In this document: positions 1-8,791 of the stretch, piece after piece
Position numbering within the stretch: the first letter of the stretch is position 1
Layout of the letters: each line of letters opens with the position of its first letter
Assembly: GCF_010548525.1 (NCBI RefSeq)
Contig: NZ_JAAGMG010000100.1
Span: 1-64,000 of the forward strand
Source: Streptomyces sp. SID14478
GTDB lineage: Bacteria; Actinomycetota; Actinomycetes; Streptomycetales; Streptomycetaceae
Direction of reading: 5' to 3'
Length of the DNA: 64,000 bases
Translations under genes and position numbers: made by a program
Notes under the pieces: generated by a model
Databases searched by the model: none
Seen by the model: only the letters and a program-made list of their open reading frames with translations
Told to the model about the DNA's origin: nothing

Positions 1-895
1 CCTTGACCTCGTCGATCGACTTCGCACCGAAGTTGCGTACGTCGAGCAGGTCCGCCTCGGAGCGGGCGATGAGCTCACCCACGGAGTGGATGCCCTCGCG
101 CTTGAGGCAGTTGTACGACCGAACGGTGAGCTCGAGCTCCTCGATCGGCAGGGCGAGATCAGCGGCAAGAGCGGCGTCCGTCGGGGACGGGCCCATGTCG
201 ATGCCCTCGGCGTCGATGTTCAGCTCGCGGGCGAGACCGAACAGCTCGACCAGGGTCTTGCCGGCCGACGCCATGGCGTCACGCGGACGCATGGCCTGCT
301 TCGTCTCGACGTCGACGATCAGCTTGTCGAAGTCGGTGCGCTGCTCGACACGCGTCGCCTCGACCTTGTACGTCACCTTGAGGACCGGCGAGTAGATCGA
401 GTCGACCGGGATGCGCCCGATCTCCTGACCGACCTGCTTGTTCTGCACGGCGGAGACGTAGCCGCGACCGCGCTCGACGGTCAGCTCCATCTCCAGCTTG
501 CCCTTGCCGTTGAGCGTGGCGAGGACGAGGTCGGGGTTGTGCACCTCGACACCGGCCGGGGGCGCGATGTCGGCGGCGGTGACCAGACCCGGGCCCTGCT
601 TGCGCAGGTACATCACGACCGGCTCGTCCTGCTCCGAGGAGACGACCAGCTGCTTGATGTTGAGGATCAGATCGGTGACGTCTTCCTTGACGCCCGGCAC
701 GGTGGTGAACTCGTGCAGGACACCGTCGACACGGATCGACGTGACCGCCGCACCCGGGATCGACGACAGAAGCGTGCGACGCAGGGAGTTGCCGAGGGTG
801 TAACCGAAGCCCGGCTCCAGCGGCTCGATCACGAACCGGGAGCGGAACTCGTCGACGACCTCTTCGGTCAACGAGGGACGCTGAGCAATCAGCAT
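1..895 (-). CDS. rpoA: DNA-directed RNA polymerase subunit alpha (partial, C-terminus beyond window)
   Basis: The first 298 codons of the RNA polymerase alpha subunit, which dimerises to nucleate core assembly and contacts activators and UP elements. The translation begins [17 protein letters not shown] and is uninterrupted. The N-terminal assembly domain spans about residues 1-230; the C-terminal DNA-binding domain starts near 245 and includes [17 protein letters not shown]. The Streptomyces family is about 340 residues, so roughly 40 codons lie beyond the left edge. The ATG is preceded by GGAGGCAATACAAC, a strong ribosome site. Oddity: in Streptomyces rpsK normally lies just upstream of rpoA, but no rpsK reading frame is present to the right, so this may be a second copy or a broken alpha operon. 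Confidence 0.97.
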   Translation of the reverse strand, partial: MLIAQRPSLTEEVVDEFRSRFVIEPLEPGFGYTLGNSLRRTLLSSIPGAAVTSIRVDGVLHEFTTVPGVKEDVTDLILNIKQLVVSSEQDEPVVMYLRKQGPGLVTAADIAPPAGVEVHNPDLVLATLNGKGKLEMELTVERGRGYVSAVQNKQVGQEIGRIPVDSIYSPVLKVTYKVEATRVEQRTDFDKLIVDVETKQAMRPRDAMASAGKTLVELFGLARELNIDAEGIDMGPSPTDAALAADLALPIEELELTVRSYNCLKREGIHSVGELIARSEADLLDVRNFGAKSIDEVK

Positions 896-1597
896 GTTGT
901 ATTGCCTCCAGTGTTCGGCGCCCGCTATGTGACGCCGTAGACCCTGCAAAGGGTACGGGCGAAAGCGTTGGATCTTGACCACCTTGGTCACCAAACGCTC
1001 TTTCGGATGCCGCTCAGGGCTCTGGGGCGGGCCGGTAACCAGGGCGCACCTGTCAGTGCCGTCGGCTTCATGCCGAAGCGGTGGGCTGAGAACTTGCGTC
1101 AGCACCGTGGCGATGGCGAAGAAGTCGCGCTGTGGAGCGCAGCGTCGATCCCCGTCATCGCAAGCGCGGCCGGTGACACAACCGCGGCCCTGACTGCACA
1201 CGGTGAGGGAGTTCACGACGGTGTCCTTCCTCTGCGTCCGGCAGGAGAAGCGGCATCTCACGGTCGAAGGGTCGACACGCGGCCCAGCTGCCTGGCCGTG
1301 CTCCGGGACTGAAAGCGGGCTCGAATGCGATCAGCCAGGCCAGGATTTCACCGTAAGTGACCGGTGGCCCGGGAAGCCGAATTCGATCTGTCCCGTGCGC
1401 CGGGTTCGCGCGCCTTCGTGTGCCGACTGCGAGCTTCGGGTTGGTCCATGTGGGCGGTTTACCGCATCAGGTGGGACGGGCGGGAGAGGCGCAATGTCAC
1501 AAGAGCAGGGGATTGCTGCTGGTAGGGCTACGTCTTTCCGGCGGCCGCTGCCCCCAAGTGCGCAGATGAAGGGAAGTGGCATCGTGGAGAAGGGCTG
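896..1597. other. Non-coding stretch upstream of rpoA; composite hairpin
   Basis: No convincing gene on either strand, and ribosomal protein S11 is not here. At 964-999 there is a nested inverted repeat: outer arms AGCGTT/AACGCT and inner arms TGACCA/TGGTCA (976-990). It could be an operator or hairpin. A short ACCCT/AGGGT repeat lies near 940-955, between it and the rpoA ribosome site. Confidence 0.4.
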
Positions 1598-1792
1598 GTG
1601 CAGGGGACAGTCGTCCATTTCAACCGGTACCAGGGTTATGGGTTCGTGGTTCAGCACGGGCACCGGGATCAGATTCTTCTGCGGCGCGAGAGCGTCGAGT
1701 GGCCGACGGACGTGCTGTCGGTGGAACAAGGCGGGTCCTTCACGCTGGCTCTGCAGGCTGACCGGTGGGAGGCAGCTCATGGGCGGGTGTGA
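1598..1792 (+). CDS. Cold-shock-domain-like small protein
   Basis: A 64-residue protein starting at GTG with GGAGAAGGG ribosome site just upstream. Its N-terminus MQGTVVHFNRYQGYGFV matches the beta1-beta2 core of cold shock domains, where G-x-V-x-x-F-N and G-[FY]-G-F contribute to single-stranded nucleic acid binding. Length is typical of a stand-alone CSD (about 65-70), but the second half lacks the usual DVFVH motif (it reads DQILLRRE), so nucleic acid binding is inferred only from the first strands. It is followed 47 bp downstream by a small hypothetical gene on the same strand. Confidence 0.6.
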   Translation: MQGTVVHFNRYQGYGFVVQHGHRDQILLRRESVEWPTDVLSVEQGGSFTLALQADRWEAAHGRV

Positions 1793-1839
1793 CAGGCCGC
1801 GCGCCAAGGCGCGATGGGCGTGGCACGGGGTGGTGTCGT

Positions 1840-2070
1840 ATGAACGATGCAGCTGATCCTGCCATTCTGATTGCTGATGTCCTCAGGCCACGCGAGAAGT
1901 ACGTCAACGGGGACGAAGTGACCCTGGTGGTGCCGGTGGTCCTGGGGGACGGCTGTCTCGCGGATCTCGTTATGTCGGAACTGGTCGCTGCTCGCCTGTG
2001 GGGTGCGATCGACGGACGCGACCCCACTGTTCTCGATCCGCCTCCCGGCAGCTCCACGGCCGGACCCTGA
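1840..2070 (+). CDS. Small hypothetical protein
   Basis: A 76-residue unrecognised protein beginning MNDAADPAILIADVLRP. The frame is open further upstream, but the ATG at 1840 is the more natural start because upstream codons overlap the cold-shock-like gene. No signal peptide or membrane segment is visible; the middle has a hydrophobic stretch (EVTLVVPVVLGDG). Amino acid composition looks protein-like until about residue 65. Function unknown. Confidence 0.4.
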   Translation: MNDAADPAILIADVLRPREKYVNGDEVTLVVPVVLGDGCLADLVMSELVAARLWGAIDGRDPTVLDPPPGSSTAGP

Positions 2071-2384
2071 GCACATTTGGTGCATTCCATTCCACAGCTG
2101 TGGGATCGCCACATGCATAACCCGGCGCAGCTCGACGTTGCGCGCGGTGGCAACCTGCAGTTTTCAGATCTGCCCAGCAGCTACGGAACCCCCGCGGACC
2201 CGACGCATTCCGTAGACGAGGGAATCTCGCCGACGCAGGCGCCGGACGGCCCGTGGGCGGCCACGTCGACGGGCGAGACCGCTTCCAGCGACGCCAGTGG
2301 TCGCCATGCTCCGGTCGGACGGCACCGTCGGTCGCATTCTCGCCGCGTACGGAGGCGTCCTCGTCGCAGGGTCGATCGCGGCAG
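2071..2384. other. Gap without recognised gene; short palindrome
   Basis: No supported gene. A perfect 12-bp palindrome CCACAGCTGTGG lies at 2092-2103, just after the stop of the preceding small gene. The rest has only low-complexity arginine-rich frames. Confidence 0.3.
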
Positions 2385-2559
2385 TTGACGGACCTGTGTT
2401 TCGCACTGCGCGTCGTGACCGTGGCGACAACGGCCGCCGAGGCGGATGTCTCGCATTCGTCGAGCTGTCGGGCGAGTTCCAGGGCGGTCGTGATCAGGCC
2501 GGGGCGATCGTCGGGATGCCGAGCGCCTCGATCTCCGCATGGGTGGACCCGTCGGCCAT
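2385..2559 (-). pseudogene. Possible frameshifted small gene
   Basis: A strong ribosome site (GAGGAGGACGTC) precedes ATG at 2559 and a 21-codon frame, MADGSTHAEIEALGIPTIAP plus one residue, which stops at 2494. In the adjacent frame a protein-like continuation follows directly (GLITTALELARQLDE, then CETSASAAVVATV), suggesting one gene broken by a single-base shift near 2500. The family is not recognised. The strong ribosome site and the seamless continuation are the only evidence; a genuine 21-residue peptide is the alternative. Confidence 0.3.
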
Positions 2560-2684
2560 GACGTCCTCCTCAACGTGGTTGTGAGGTAGGTCACGCCAAT
2601 TGCCCTGGGAAACCCGCGTCATAGTTCGCGGTGACCCGTCTCTCTTCCCATAGCCACACGGCACATGACGGAGAGGTGTAGGGG

Positions 2685-2825
2685 ATGGACATGCGGGCGG
2701 CTTTGTTACTCCTGGCCGGAGCTGGAGCTACGTACGTTGCGTTTCTGCACCCGGCGTTCGGTACCGCCCTGTTGGTCGGGATCGCCGTGGTGACGGTGCT
2801 CCACTTGTTGCTGCGGGACCGTTGA
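2685..2825 (+). CDS. Small hydrophobic membrane protein (46 aa)
   Basis: A 46-residue ORF starting ATG after GGAGAGGTGTAGGGG. It begins MDMRAALLLLAGAGATYVAF and contains two hydrophobic stretches (about residues 4-19 and 25-43) with a HPAFG turn between them, ending LLRDR. This layout fits a two-helix or hairpin membrane peptide. Too short for many gene finders. No function can be assigned. Confidence 0.5.
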   Translation: MDMRAALLLLAGAGATYVAFLHPAFGTALLVGIAVVTVLHLLLRDR

Positions 2826-3200
2826 GCGGAGGGGCTCATCGACGCGAGTGTCGCCCCTGTCGAGGGTGTTCTCGGAGGCGCCGAGGCGGCCCCCCGGGGC
2901 GCTGATCGCCGGGCTGCGCGAGGGCCGCCCGCCCTGGTCGGCCGAGCCCGGGAGATGAGGGCCGACGGGCGATCTCCCAACCTCCGCTGCCCGTCCGAAG
3001 AGTGCGCCTGGCCTGCCCGGCTGAGCCGCAGTGGGCGCTCAGCAACTGCGCCCGCCCGGGCGCCCTGCGCATTCCGAGGCCGGGCGGTGACCAGCCGGAG
3101 CACAGCGGACCTGCCACGTGCACCGCACGTCGGAGCCCACTGTTCTCGCCGGGTCTGGTCATCCTGACCATCGTGCAACGCCGAGCCAGTCTCGGGCCCG

Positions 3201-3692
3201 GGCGCAGCGGTTGGTCATCCGCCTTGGCCGGCGCTGCCGATCGGGCCGACGCGTACGGCGCTGGAGGTGTCGGAGGCGGGCAGTGAGGCGGCGCCGGGCC
3301 AGTTGACATGGGCCGGCTTCGTTTCGCCGGGCGGGGTGACGAGCATCCCCGTGATGCGGACGCCTGAGCCGCCAGTCTTGTTGAGGGGGTAGGTGAGGCC
3401 GAAGTCGATCTCCTTACCGACCCGCAGGGTGACCGGTGTTGCGGGTTGCCCCTCGCGCGCGGCAGAGATGGGACCCCCGTTGGTCGTCAGGTCCACGCCT
3501 GCGAATCCGGAGAGTATGCAGGGTGTGCTGCCGTGGTTCGTCAGCCCGAGGGCGACGAAGCCGTTGTCCTCGTCGCCGCCGCCGGCGCTGTCGACGGCCG
3601 TGAACGTCAAGTTGTCGGTACGGCACTTGCCTGTACCGCCGCTCTGGGCCGGAGGCTTACCCGCGCTGGCCTCCTGCCCGCCGGATCCTGTC
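3201..3692. repeat. Left copy of long direct repeat (DUF4232 lipoprotein locus)
   Basis: This segment is near identical to 63509-64000, in the same orientation with an offset of 60308 bp. Differences are scattered single bases, several of them silent. Weaker similarity continues leftward to about 3070 (matching about 63378). The repeat covers the 3' half of the lipoprotein gene and its downstream flank. The right copy is cut by the window edge, so the true length is unknown. Confidence 0.9.
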
Positions 3693-3877
3693 CCGTCATC
3701 CTGGGGCGAACCGCTCGTGGGGTCAGAGGCGTTCGATGACGCGGAGGAATCGGAGGGGGCGGAGCTCGCGGGCGGCTGGCTGTCCTGGGCGCTGTCGCTG
3801 TCGTTGTTCTGGCAGGCGGAGAGCGAGATGCCCGCTGCGAGGGCCAGTGCGGCGAAGGTCAGCTGCTGGACGCGCAT
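3215..3877 (-). CDS. DUF4232 domain lipoprotein (left paralogue)
   Basis: A 220-residue exported lipoprotein. The signal peptide MRVQQLTFAALALAAG is followed by the lipobox LSAC near residue 21, then a Ser/Asp/Gly-rich linker (about 22-75) and a DUF4232 domain (about 80-215). Conserved cysteines in KCRTDNLTF and STPCILSG probably form the family disulfide. DUF4232 proteins are abundant actinobacterial cell-surface proteins of unknown role. The start is supported by GAGGAAAC ahead of ATG. A near-identical paralogue lies at the right end of the window; visible protein differences are V/I, R/Q, S/T and A/T. Confidence 0.9.
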   Translation of the reverse strand: MRVQQLTFAALALAAGISLSACQNNDSDSAQDSQPPASSAPSDSSASSNASDPTSGSPQDDGTGSGGQEASAGKPPAQSGGTGKCRTDNLTFTAVDSAGGGDEDNGFVALGLTNHGSTPCILSGFAGVDLTTNGGPISAAREGQPATPVTLRVGKEIDFGLTYPLNKTGGSGVRITGMLVTPPGETKPAHVNWPGAASLPASDTSSAVRVGPIGSAGQGG

Positions 3878-4572
3878 CGTTGTTTCCTCGGTGTCGGTCG
3901 GATGACTCGCTCAGTCCGTGCGGGTCTGTGCGGGCCTTGCTGACGATGAGGACCCGCTCGGGCCGCCGAACCGTTCCGGTCAACTCCCCTCTAATACCTG
4001 CCTGTTACAGGAAGCTAAAGGGAATCTCGGACAAACAGCCTGCACATGCGGCCGCTCCCGACCCATGCACCTTTCACGGTCAGGCCCCGCCCCAGCCGTG
4101 GCCCGTGGGGGATTCCCGGGCTCGTACGTGCCGTAAGCGGGGCTCTGGACCGCACCGCGGCGCCGGTTTGCGAGACCGCCCGCCCCTGGAACGAACCCGT
4201 GACCTAGAGGATCTTGACCGACGCGGACTGGGCAACGCCGGACCGGCCCCAACTGCCGCCGCTGTATGAGCGAAACGCTCCGATCTCGCGGCGCGAGGGC
4301 GGCGCGGAGGCGTGCTGCTGACGGGATTCATTCGTGCCTTGTCAGCACTATCGCTCACAGGACCGGGCTGCATGTGGTGAACCCTGCCGCAGCCGACCCC
4401 GCAATCCGCGCGGGCCACCTACTTGTCGATGCCGGTATCCGACAGGCCTGGCCTTACGTCACTTTCGCCAGAACGCGGGAAGCACTGGGAACTGCCTCGG
4501 TGCGAAGTCGACAGCGCAGCCCGGTTCTTCGCCCGGCACCTTGGCGGCGCGGTGACCGCGTCGTCCTGGCCG
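3878..4572. other. Gap without recognised gene
   Basis: About 700 bp between the lipoprotein promoter side and the poxB terminator. Frames on both strands are arginine/proline-rich and lack family features. It contains an AT-richer patch near 3990-4025 with a CCTG-TTA-CAGG repeat, possibly part of the lipoprotein promoter region. Nothing else is supported. Confidence 0.3.
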
Positions 4573-4618
4573 GAGGGGTAGCGGCGCCTGGCTCGCCTGC
4601 CTGGTGCCGCTACCCCTC
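4573..4618 (-). terminator. Hairpin terminator of poxB
   Basis: A 20-bp stem with two mismatched positions around a 6-nt loop: arms begin GAGGGGTAGCGGC and end GCCGCTACCCCTC. It lies 18 bp past the poxB stop codon, as expected for its transcription terminator. Confidence 0.75.
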
Positions 4619-4636
4619 ATCGCGCCTGTCTGCCCC

Positions 4637-6391
4637 TCAGCCGTCCCCTTCGCTGCGGATGACTTCCTTCATCTTGGCCACCGCGAAGCCCCAGCCCTGT
4701 TCGACGGTGGGCTTCGCGGGGACGGAGATCTCGTCCGGGTTGGTGAGGACGTCGAGCAGGACCGGGCCGGGTGTGTCGAAGGCGCGGCGTACGGAGTCCT
4801 CCAGGTCGTCCGGGTCCGTCACGCGGATGCCGGTGAGGCCCAGAGCTGTGGCGACGGCGGCGAAGTCGGGGTTGTCCAGTACCGTGCCGAACTCCGGGAG
4901 GCCGCCCTGCTCCTGTTCCAGCTTCACCATGCCGAGGCGGCGGTTGTCGAAGACGACGAGCTTGACGGGGAGCCGGTTGGTCTTCAGCGTCATGAGGTCG
5001 CCGAGGAGCATGCTCAGGCCGCCGTCCCCGCAGAACGCCACGACCTGGCGATCCCGGTCCAGACTCTGGGCGCCGAGCGCCTGCGGCATCGCGTTCGCCA
5101 TCGAACCGAGGTTGTACGAGCCGAGCAGCTGCCGGCCGCCCCGCATCTCGACGAACCGTGACAGCCACACCGTGGCCATCCCCGTGTCGGAGGTGAACAC
5201 GGCGTTCTCATCGGCGATGCGGTCCACCGCGGCGGCCAGGGCCTCGGGGCGGATCTCGTGCGAGCGGTTGTCCAGCTTGGAGCGGATCCGGCCGATCAGG
5301 CCCTTGTCGTGCGCCGGGTCGGCCAGCCGGGCCTGCCCCTCCTGCCATTGCGTGAACTTCTTGCGCGCGTGCTCCAGGTGCGAGCGGTCGCGCGCACCGT
5401 CAGCGCCAGGAGGCGCGACGTCCAGGTGCCGGAGCAGGTCCCGTACGGTGGCGCCCGTGTCGCCCACGAGGCCGACCTCCACCGGGACACGGCGGCCGAT
5501 GTGGGCGCCTTCTGTGTCCACCTGGATGACTGTCTTGCCGCTCGGATACCAGTCCCGGTACGGGAAGTCGGTGCCGAGGAGCAGCAGCGTGTCCGCCTCC
5601 TGAAGGGCCGAGGCCGCCGCGGGGTTGCCGATCAGGCCGGTCTGACCGATCTGGAAGGGGTTGGTCTTGCCCTCGAAGCCTTCCTTGGCCTTCAGGGTGA
5701 GCACCATCGGAGCGGCCAGGCGGTCGGCGAGGGCAAGCACGTCCTCGCGGGCCGCGCGGGCGCCCCGGCCCACGAGCAGCGTCACGCGCTCGGCCTGGTC
5801 GAGCAGTTCCGCGGCGTGGCGCACGGCGGACTCTTCCGGTCGGCTCACCGGTGTACTGAGCGGGAACCGGGCCGGCCGGTCCGTCGTGAGCTGCTGGCCG
5901 CCGAGGTCACCGGGAACGCTGAGTACGGCGACTCCCTTGCGGCCGACGGCGTTGCGTACGGCCGTCTCCAGCATCTGCGGCAGCTGGTCGGGAGAGGTGA
6001 CCGTGGCCCGGTAGACCGCGACGTCGCTGAAGAGGGCGTCGTTGTCGACCTCCTGGAAATAGTCGCTGCCGAGTTCCGCGAGCGGCACCTGTCCGGCGAT
6101 CGCGAGGACCGGGGTGCGGCTCTTGGCCGCGTCGTAGAGGCCGTTGAGCAGGTGGACGGAGCCCGGGCCGACGGTGCCCATGCACACGCCGAGGACGCCG
6201 GTGAGCTGTGACTGGGCGCTCGCGGCGAACGCCGCCGCCTCCTCGTGCCGGCACCCCACCCACTCGACGTCGTCGGTGGTGCGAATTGCGTCGGTCAGGG
6301 GGTTCAGGGCGTCGCCGACGACGCCGAAGACCTGGCGCACGCCAAGCTCGCTCAGCGCGTCCACGATGACGCGGGCCACGGTTCGTGCCAC
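4637..6391 (-). CDS. poxB: Pyruvate dehydrogenase (quinone)/pyruvate oxidase-type ThDP enzyme
   Basis: A 584-residue thiamine-diphosphate enzyme, close to the length of E. coli PoxB (572). PoxB oxidatively decarboxylates pyruvate to acetate and CO2 and passes electrons through FAD to quinone at the membrane. Visible features: N-terminal PYR domain with the cofactor-activating glutamate in GCRHEEAAAF (about residue 50), a central FAD-type domain, and a C-terminal PP domain with the ThDP/Mg motif GDGGLSMLLGD. It is 113 bp downstream of the FMN glutamate-synthase-like gene on the same strand and ends in a strong hairpin. A close relative such as acetolactate synthase is less likely because the best local matches (FGVVGDALN, YFQEVDN) are PoxB-like. 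Confidence 0.88.
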   Translation of the reverse strand: MARTVARVIVDALSELGVRQVFGVVGDALNPLTDAIRTTDDVEWVGCRHEEAAAFAASAQSQLTGVLGVCMGTVGPGSVHLLNGLYDAAKSRTPVLAIAGQVPLAELGSDYFQEVDNDALFSDVAVYRATVTSPDQLPQMLETAVRNAVGRKGVAVLSVPGDLGGQQLTTDRPARFPLSTPVSRPEESAVRHAAELLDQAERVTLLVGRGARAAREDVLALADRLAAPMVLTLKAKEGFEGKTNPFQIGQTGLIGNPAAASALQEADTLLLLGTDFPYRDWYPSGKTVIQVDTEGAHIGRRVPVEVGLVGDTGATVRDLLRHLDVAPPGADGARDRSHLEHARKKFTQWQEGQARLADPAHDKGLIGRIRSKLDNRSHEIRPEALAAAVDRIADENAVFTSDTGMATVWLSRFVEMRGGRQLLGSYNLGSMANAMPQALGAQSLDRDRQVVAFCGDGGLSMLLGDLMTLKTNRLPVKLVVFDNRRLGMVKLEQEQGGLPEFGTVLDNPDFAAVATALGLTGIRVTDPDDLEDSVRRAFDTPGPVLLDVLTNPDEISVPAKPTVEQGWGFAVAKMKEVIRSEGDG

Positions 6392-6504
6392 AAGATCCTC
6401 CAGGTCGGACGGTGAAGAACAGATACAGATAGGGAAGAGCAGACGGGACGGTGTGTGAGTGATGGGTGATGAGGTGGTGAGACGGGGGGAGCGGACGAGG
6501 GGGA

Positions 6505-8088
6505 TCAGACCGTGAAGTTGTCAGGGTCTGCCGCGTGCCAGTCGGCCGCCCAGGACAGGGGAGGCCGGTCGACCAGCTCTCCTGGTTCCAGCCATTCGTA
6601 GAGCTCCGCGAAGGAGCGTTCGGTGTTCGGGTCGATGCGCCGGTGGAGCATGTGCGGCCGCAGCTGGGTGGGATCGGTGACGCCCATGGAGGCCATGATC
6701 TGCATCGCGCTGGAGATGGTTGCCTTCTGCAGCCGTTCGACGCGCAGCGTCTTGTCACCGACGTCGAGGGCGCGGGCCCGGCGAGGGTCTTGGGTGGTGA
6801 CGCCGGTGGGGCAGGTGTTCGTGTGGCAGCGCTGCGCCTGGATGCACCCGACGGCGAACATCATCGCCCGGGCGGCGTTGCCGTAGTCGGCGCCCTGGAG
6901 CAGGCGTTTGACCAGATCGCTCCCGGTGGCGATCTTGCCGCTCGCCCCGACCTTGACGCGGTCGCGCAGACCCGCACCGACGAGGGCGTTGTGCACGGTG
7001 AGCAGCCCTTCGGTGAGGGGGGTCCCGACATGGTCGGCGAACTCCAGGGGCGCCGCGCCGGTGCCGCCCTCGGCGCCGTCCACGATGATGAAGTCCGGCG
7101 CCGTGCCCTCCTCCAGCATCGCCTTGCACACGGCGAGGAACTGCCGGCGCGAGCCCAGGCAGAGTTTGAAGCCGGTCGGCTTGCCGCCGGACAGCTCTCG
7201 CATCCGGGCGATGAAGCGAATGAGTTCGCGCGGGGTCGAGAAGACCCGGTGATACGGCGGCGAGATCACCGTCTGGCCCTGGGGCACGCCCCGTACCTGT
7301 GCGATCTCGGCGTTGACCTTCGCGCCGGGCAGCACACCGCCGATGCCGGGCTTCGCTCCCTGCGAGAGCTTGAGCGACACGCACTTCACCTGCTCGTGGG
7401 AGGCCTTGTCCTTGAACTGGGCGGGGTCGAAATCGCCGTCCTCGGTCCGGCAGCCGAAGTAGCCGGTGCCGATCTCCCACACCAGATCGCCGCCGGGCCG
7501 CAGGTGGTACTCGGACAGGCCGCCCTCACCGGTGTCATGGGCGAAACCCCCGGCTGCGGCACCGCCGTTGAGGGCGAGGATCGCGTTGGTCGACAGGGAG
7601 CCGAAGCTCATGGCCGAGACGTTCAGCAGAGCCATGTCGTACGGACGGCTGCAGTCGGGCCCGCCGATCCGCACCCGCGGCGGCGTCTCGGGCACCGGGC
7701 GGGGCGCCATCGAGGGGATCAGGAACTCGTACCCCGGCTGGTAGACGTCCTGCTCGGTGCCGTACGGCTCCTCCGCGTCGGTGCCCTTGGCCCGCTCGTA
7801 GACGATGCTGCGCACGTCCCGGTCGAAGGGGCGGCCGTCGAAGTTCCGCTCGATGAAGTACTGCTGGAGTTCCGGACGGATCTTCTCCAGCAGGAACCGG
7901 GCGTGCCCGAGGACGGGGTAGTTGCGCAGCACTGAGTGGCGGCGCTGCAGCAGGTCCCACGCGCCGAGCAGACCGATCGCAACGAGCGGGGCAGCGGCCA
8001 GCCACCACCACGGCGAGATCCACAGCGCGGCGACGCACGAGGCGACCGCGGCGATGAGGGCGAGGACGACCAATCCGATACGTATCAC
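6505..8088 (-). CDS. FMN-binding glutamate synthase family protein, membrane-anchored
   Basis: A 527-residue protein with two N-terminal hydrophobic segments (about 4-24 and 28-45), then a glutamate-synthase central/FMN domain from about residue 130 to 490. Recognisable parts are the FMN-phosphate region (DGAEGGTGAAP) and the cysteine cluster CHTNTCPTGV of the GltB alpha/beta barrel. The glutaminase domain and other GltB parts are absent, as in the stand-alone 'FMN-binding glutamate synthase family' of actinobacteria; its substrate is not known. The start is GTG with GCGGAG upstream. It precedes poxB on the same strand, so co-expression is possible. Confidence 0.85.
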   Translation of the reverse strand: MIRIGLVVLALIAAVASCVAALWISPWWWLAAAPLVAIGLLGAWDLLQRRHSVLRNYPVLGHARFLLEKIRPELQQYFIERNFDGRPFDRDVRSIVYERAKGTDAEEPYGTEQDVYQPGYEFLIPSMAPRPVPETPPRVRIGGPDCSRPYDMALLNVSAMSFGSLSTNAILALNGGAAAGGFAHDTGEGGLSEYHLRPGGDLVWEIGTGYFGCRTEDGDFDPAQFKDKASHEQVKCVSLKLSQGAKPGIGGVLPGAKVNAEIAQVRGVPQGQTVISPPYHRVFSTPRELIRFIARMRELSGGKPTGFKLCLGSRRQFLAVCKAMLEEGTAPDFIIVDGAEGGTGAAPLEFADHVGTPLTEGLLTVHNALVGAGLRDRVKVGASGKIATGSDLVKRLLQGADYGNAARAMMFAVGCIQAQRCHTNTCPTGVTTQDPRRARALDVGDKTLRVERLQKATISSAMQIMASMGVTDPTQLRPHMLHRRIDPNTERSFAELYEWLEPGELVDRPPLSWAADWHAADPDNFTV

Positions 8089-8791
8089 TCCGCGCTCATA
8101 ACCCGGGAGCCTCTTTCCATGTCCACCGACGTCCCGCTATTTCGTCAAGACACTGCCAAGGCCCGGCCCGGACCTGCGTAAATGCTAGGGCGGGCCCGTA
8201 CCGACGGCCACAGGAACTGAGGCCGCGGACCTGCGGTCTCGGCCGGCTGAGCGGCGCTTCACCCGGCGGCGCACTCACGCCGGGGAACCTCACTGGAGCC
8301 ACAGCCGCCGCCCGGGACCCAGCGGCTGGCAGCCGGCGCCGTCCGGAGTTGATCGGCCCATCCACCCACAGGGGTGCCGCGGCGACGTCCGCCCGCGGTT
8401 CTCGTTGGGCAGCACCTCACCCCCGGCGACATGACCCGGCGCTCCATTGCCCGCCCGCCTACCGCAGCCCCTCCGCAGTCCGCGTCGCCTTCCAGCACGT
8501 CCTGACAGGACCGCCGCCGGTCAGCACGTACGCCACCGGGTGGCAGTCGCTCCCGCTCTGCGAGGCGGGCATCGTCGGATCCCTTGGTGGAGCGGCTCTC
8601 GGCGGGCTGGGACGCGACCCGCGCGCCCCGCGGTGGGGGTTTGTATCCGCCGCGTATCAGCCCGCGCTCGACCCGCCATCGGACACGGGCGAGGGAGCGG
8701 CACGAACTCCGCGGCGGCCAAGCCGTGCCATATCGTTCCTTTCAGGTCGCCGTCCGGGCGTCACCACCGTACGAACAGGAGTGAGCCGCCC
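8089..8791. other. Divergent intergenic region without recognised gene
   Basis: About 700 bp between the minus-strand FMN protein and the plus-strand response regulator. No frame shows family features. It contains the paired GTATC sites at 8643-8658, listed separately. Confidence 0.35.
8643..8658 (+). promoter_or_regulatory. Paired GTATC sites upstream of the two-component operon
   Basis: Two GTATC pentamers start at 8643 and 8654, exactly 11 bp (one helical turn) apart, about 134 bp before the response regulator start. The inverse pentamer GATAC recurs three times before the downstream ABC transporter operon. OmpR-family regulators bind direct repeats at one-turn spacing, so these are candidate autoregulatory sites; this is inference. 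Confidence 0.4.

Noticed and set aside
86-940. 284-codon plus-strand open frame
   Set aside because: It is antisense to rpoA, whose conserved sequence explains the stretch; long mirror frames are normal in high-GC DNA.
4180-4240. Possible tRNA T-arm-like stretch
   Set aside because: No anticodon arm or acceptor pairing could be built around it.
8077-8086. Palindrome GATACGTATC at the FMN protein start
   Set aside because: It overlaps the first codons (GTG ATA CGT ATC) and is explained by coding sequence; not used as a regulator site.
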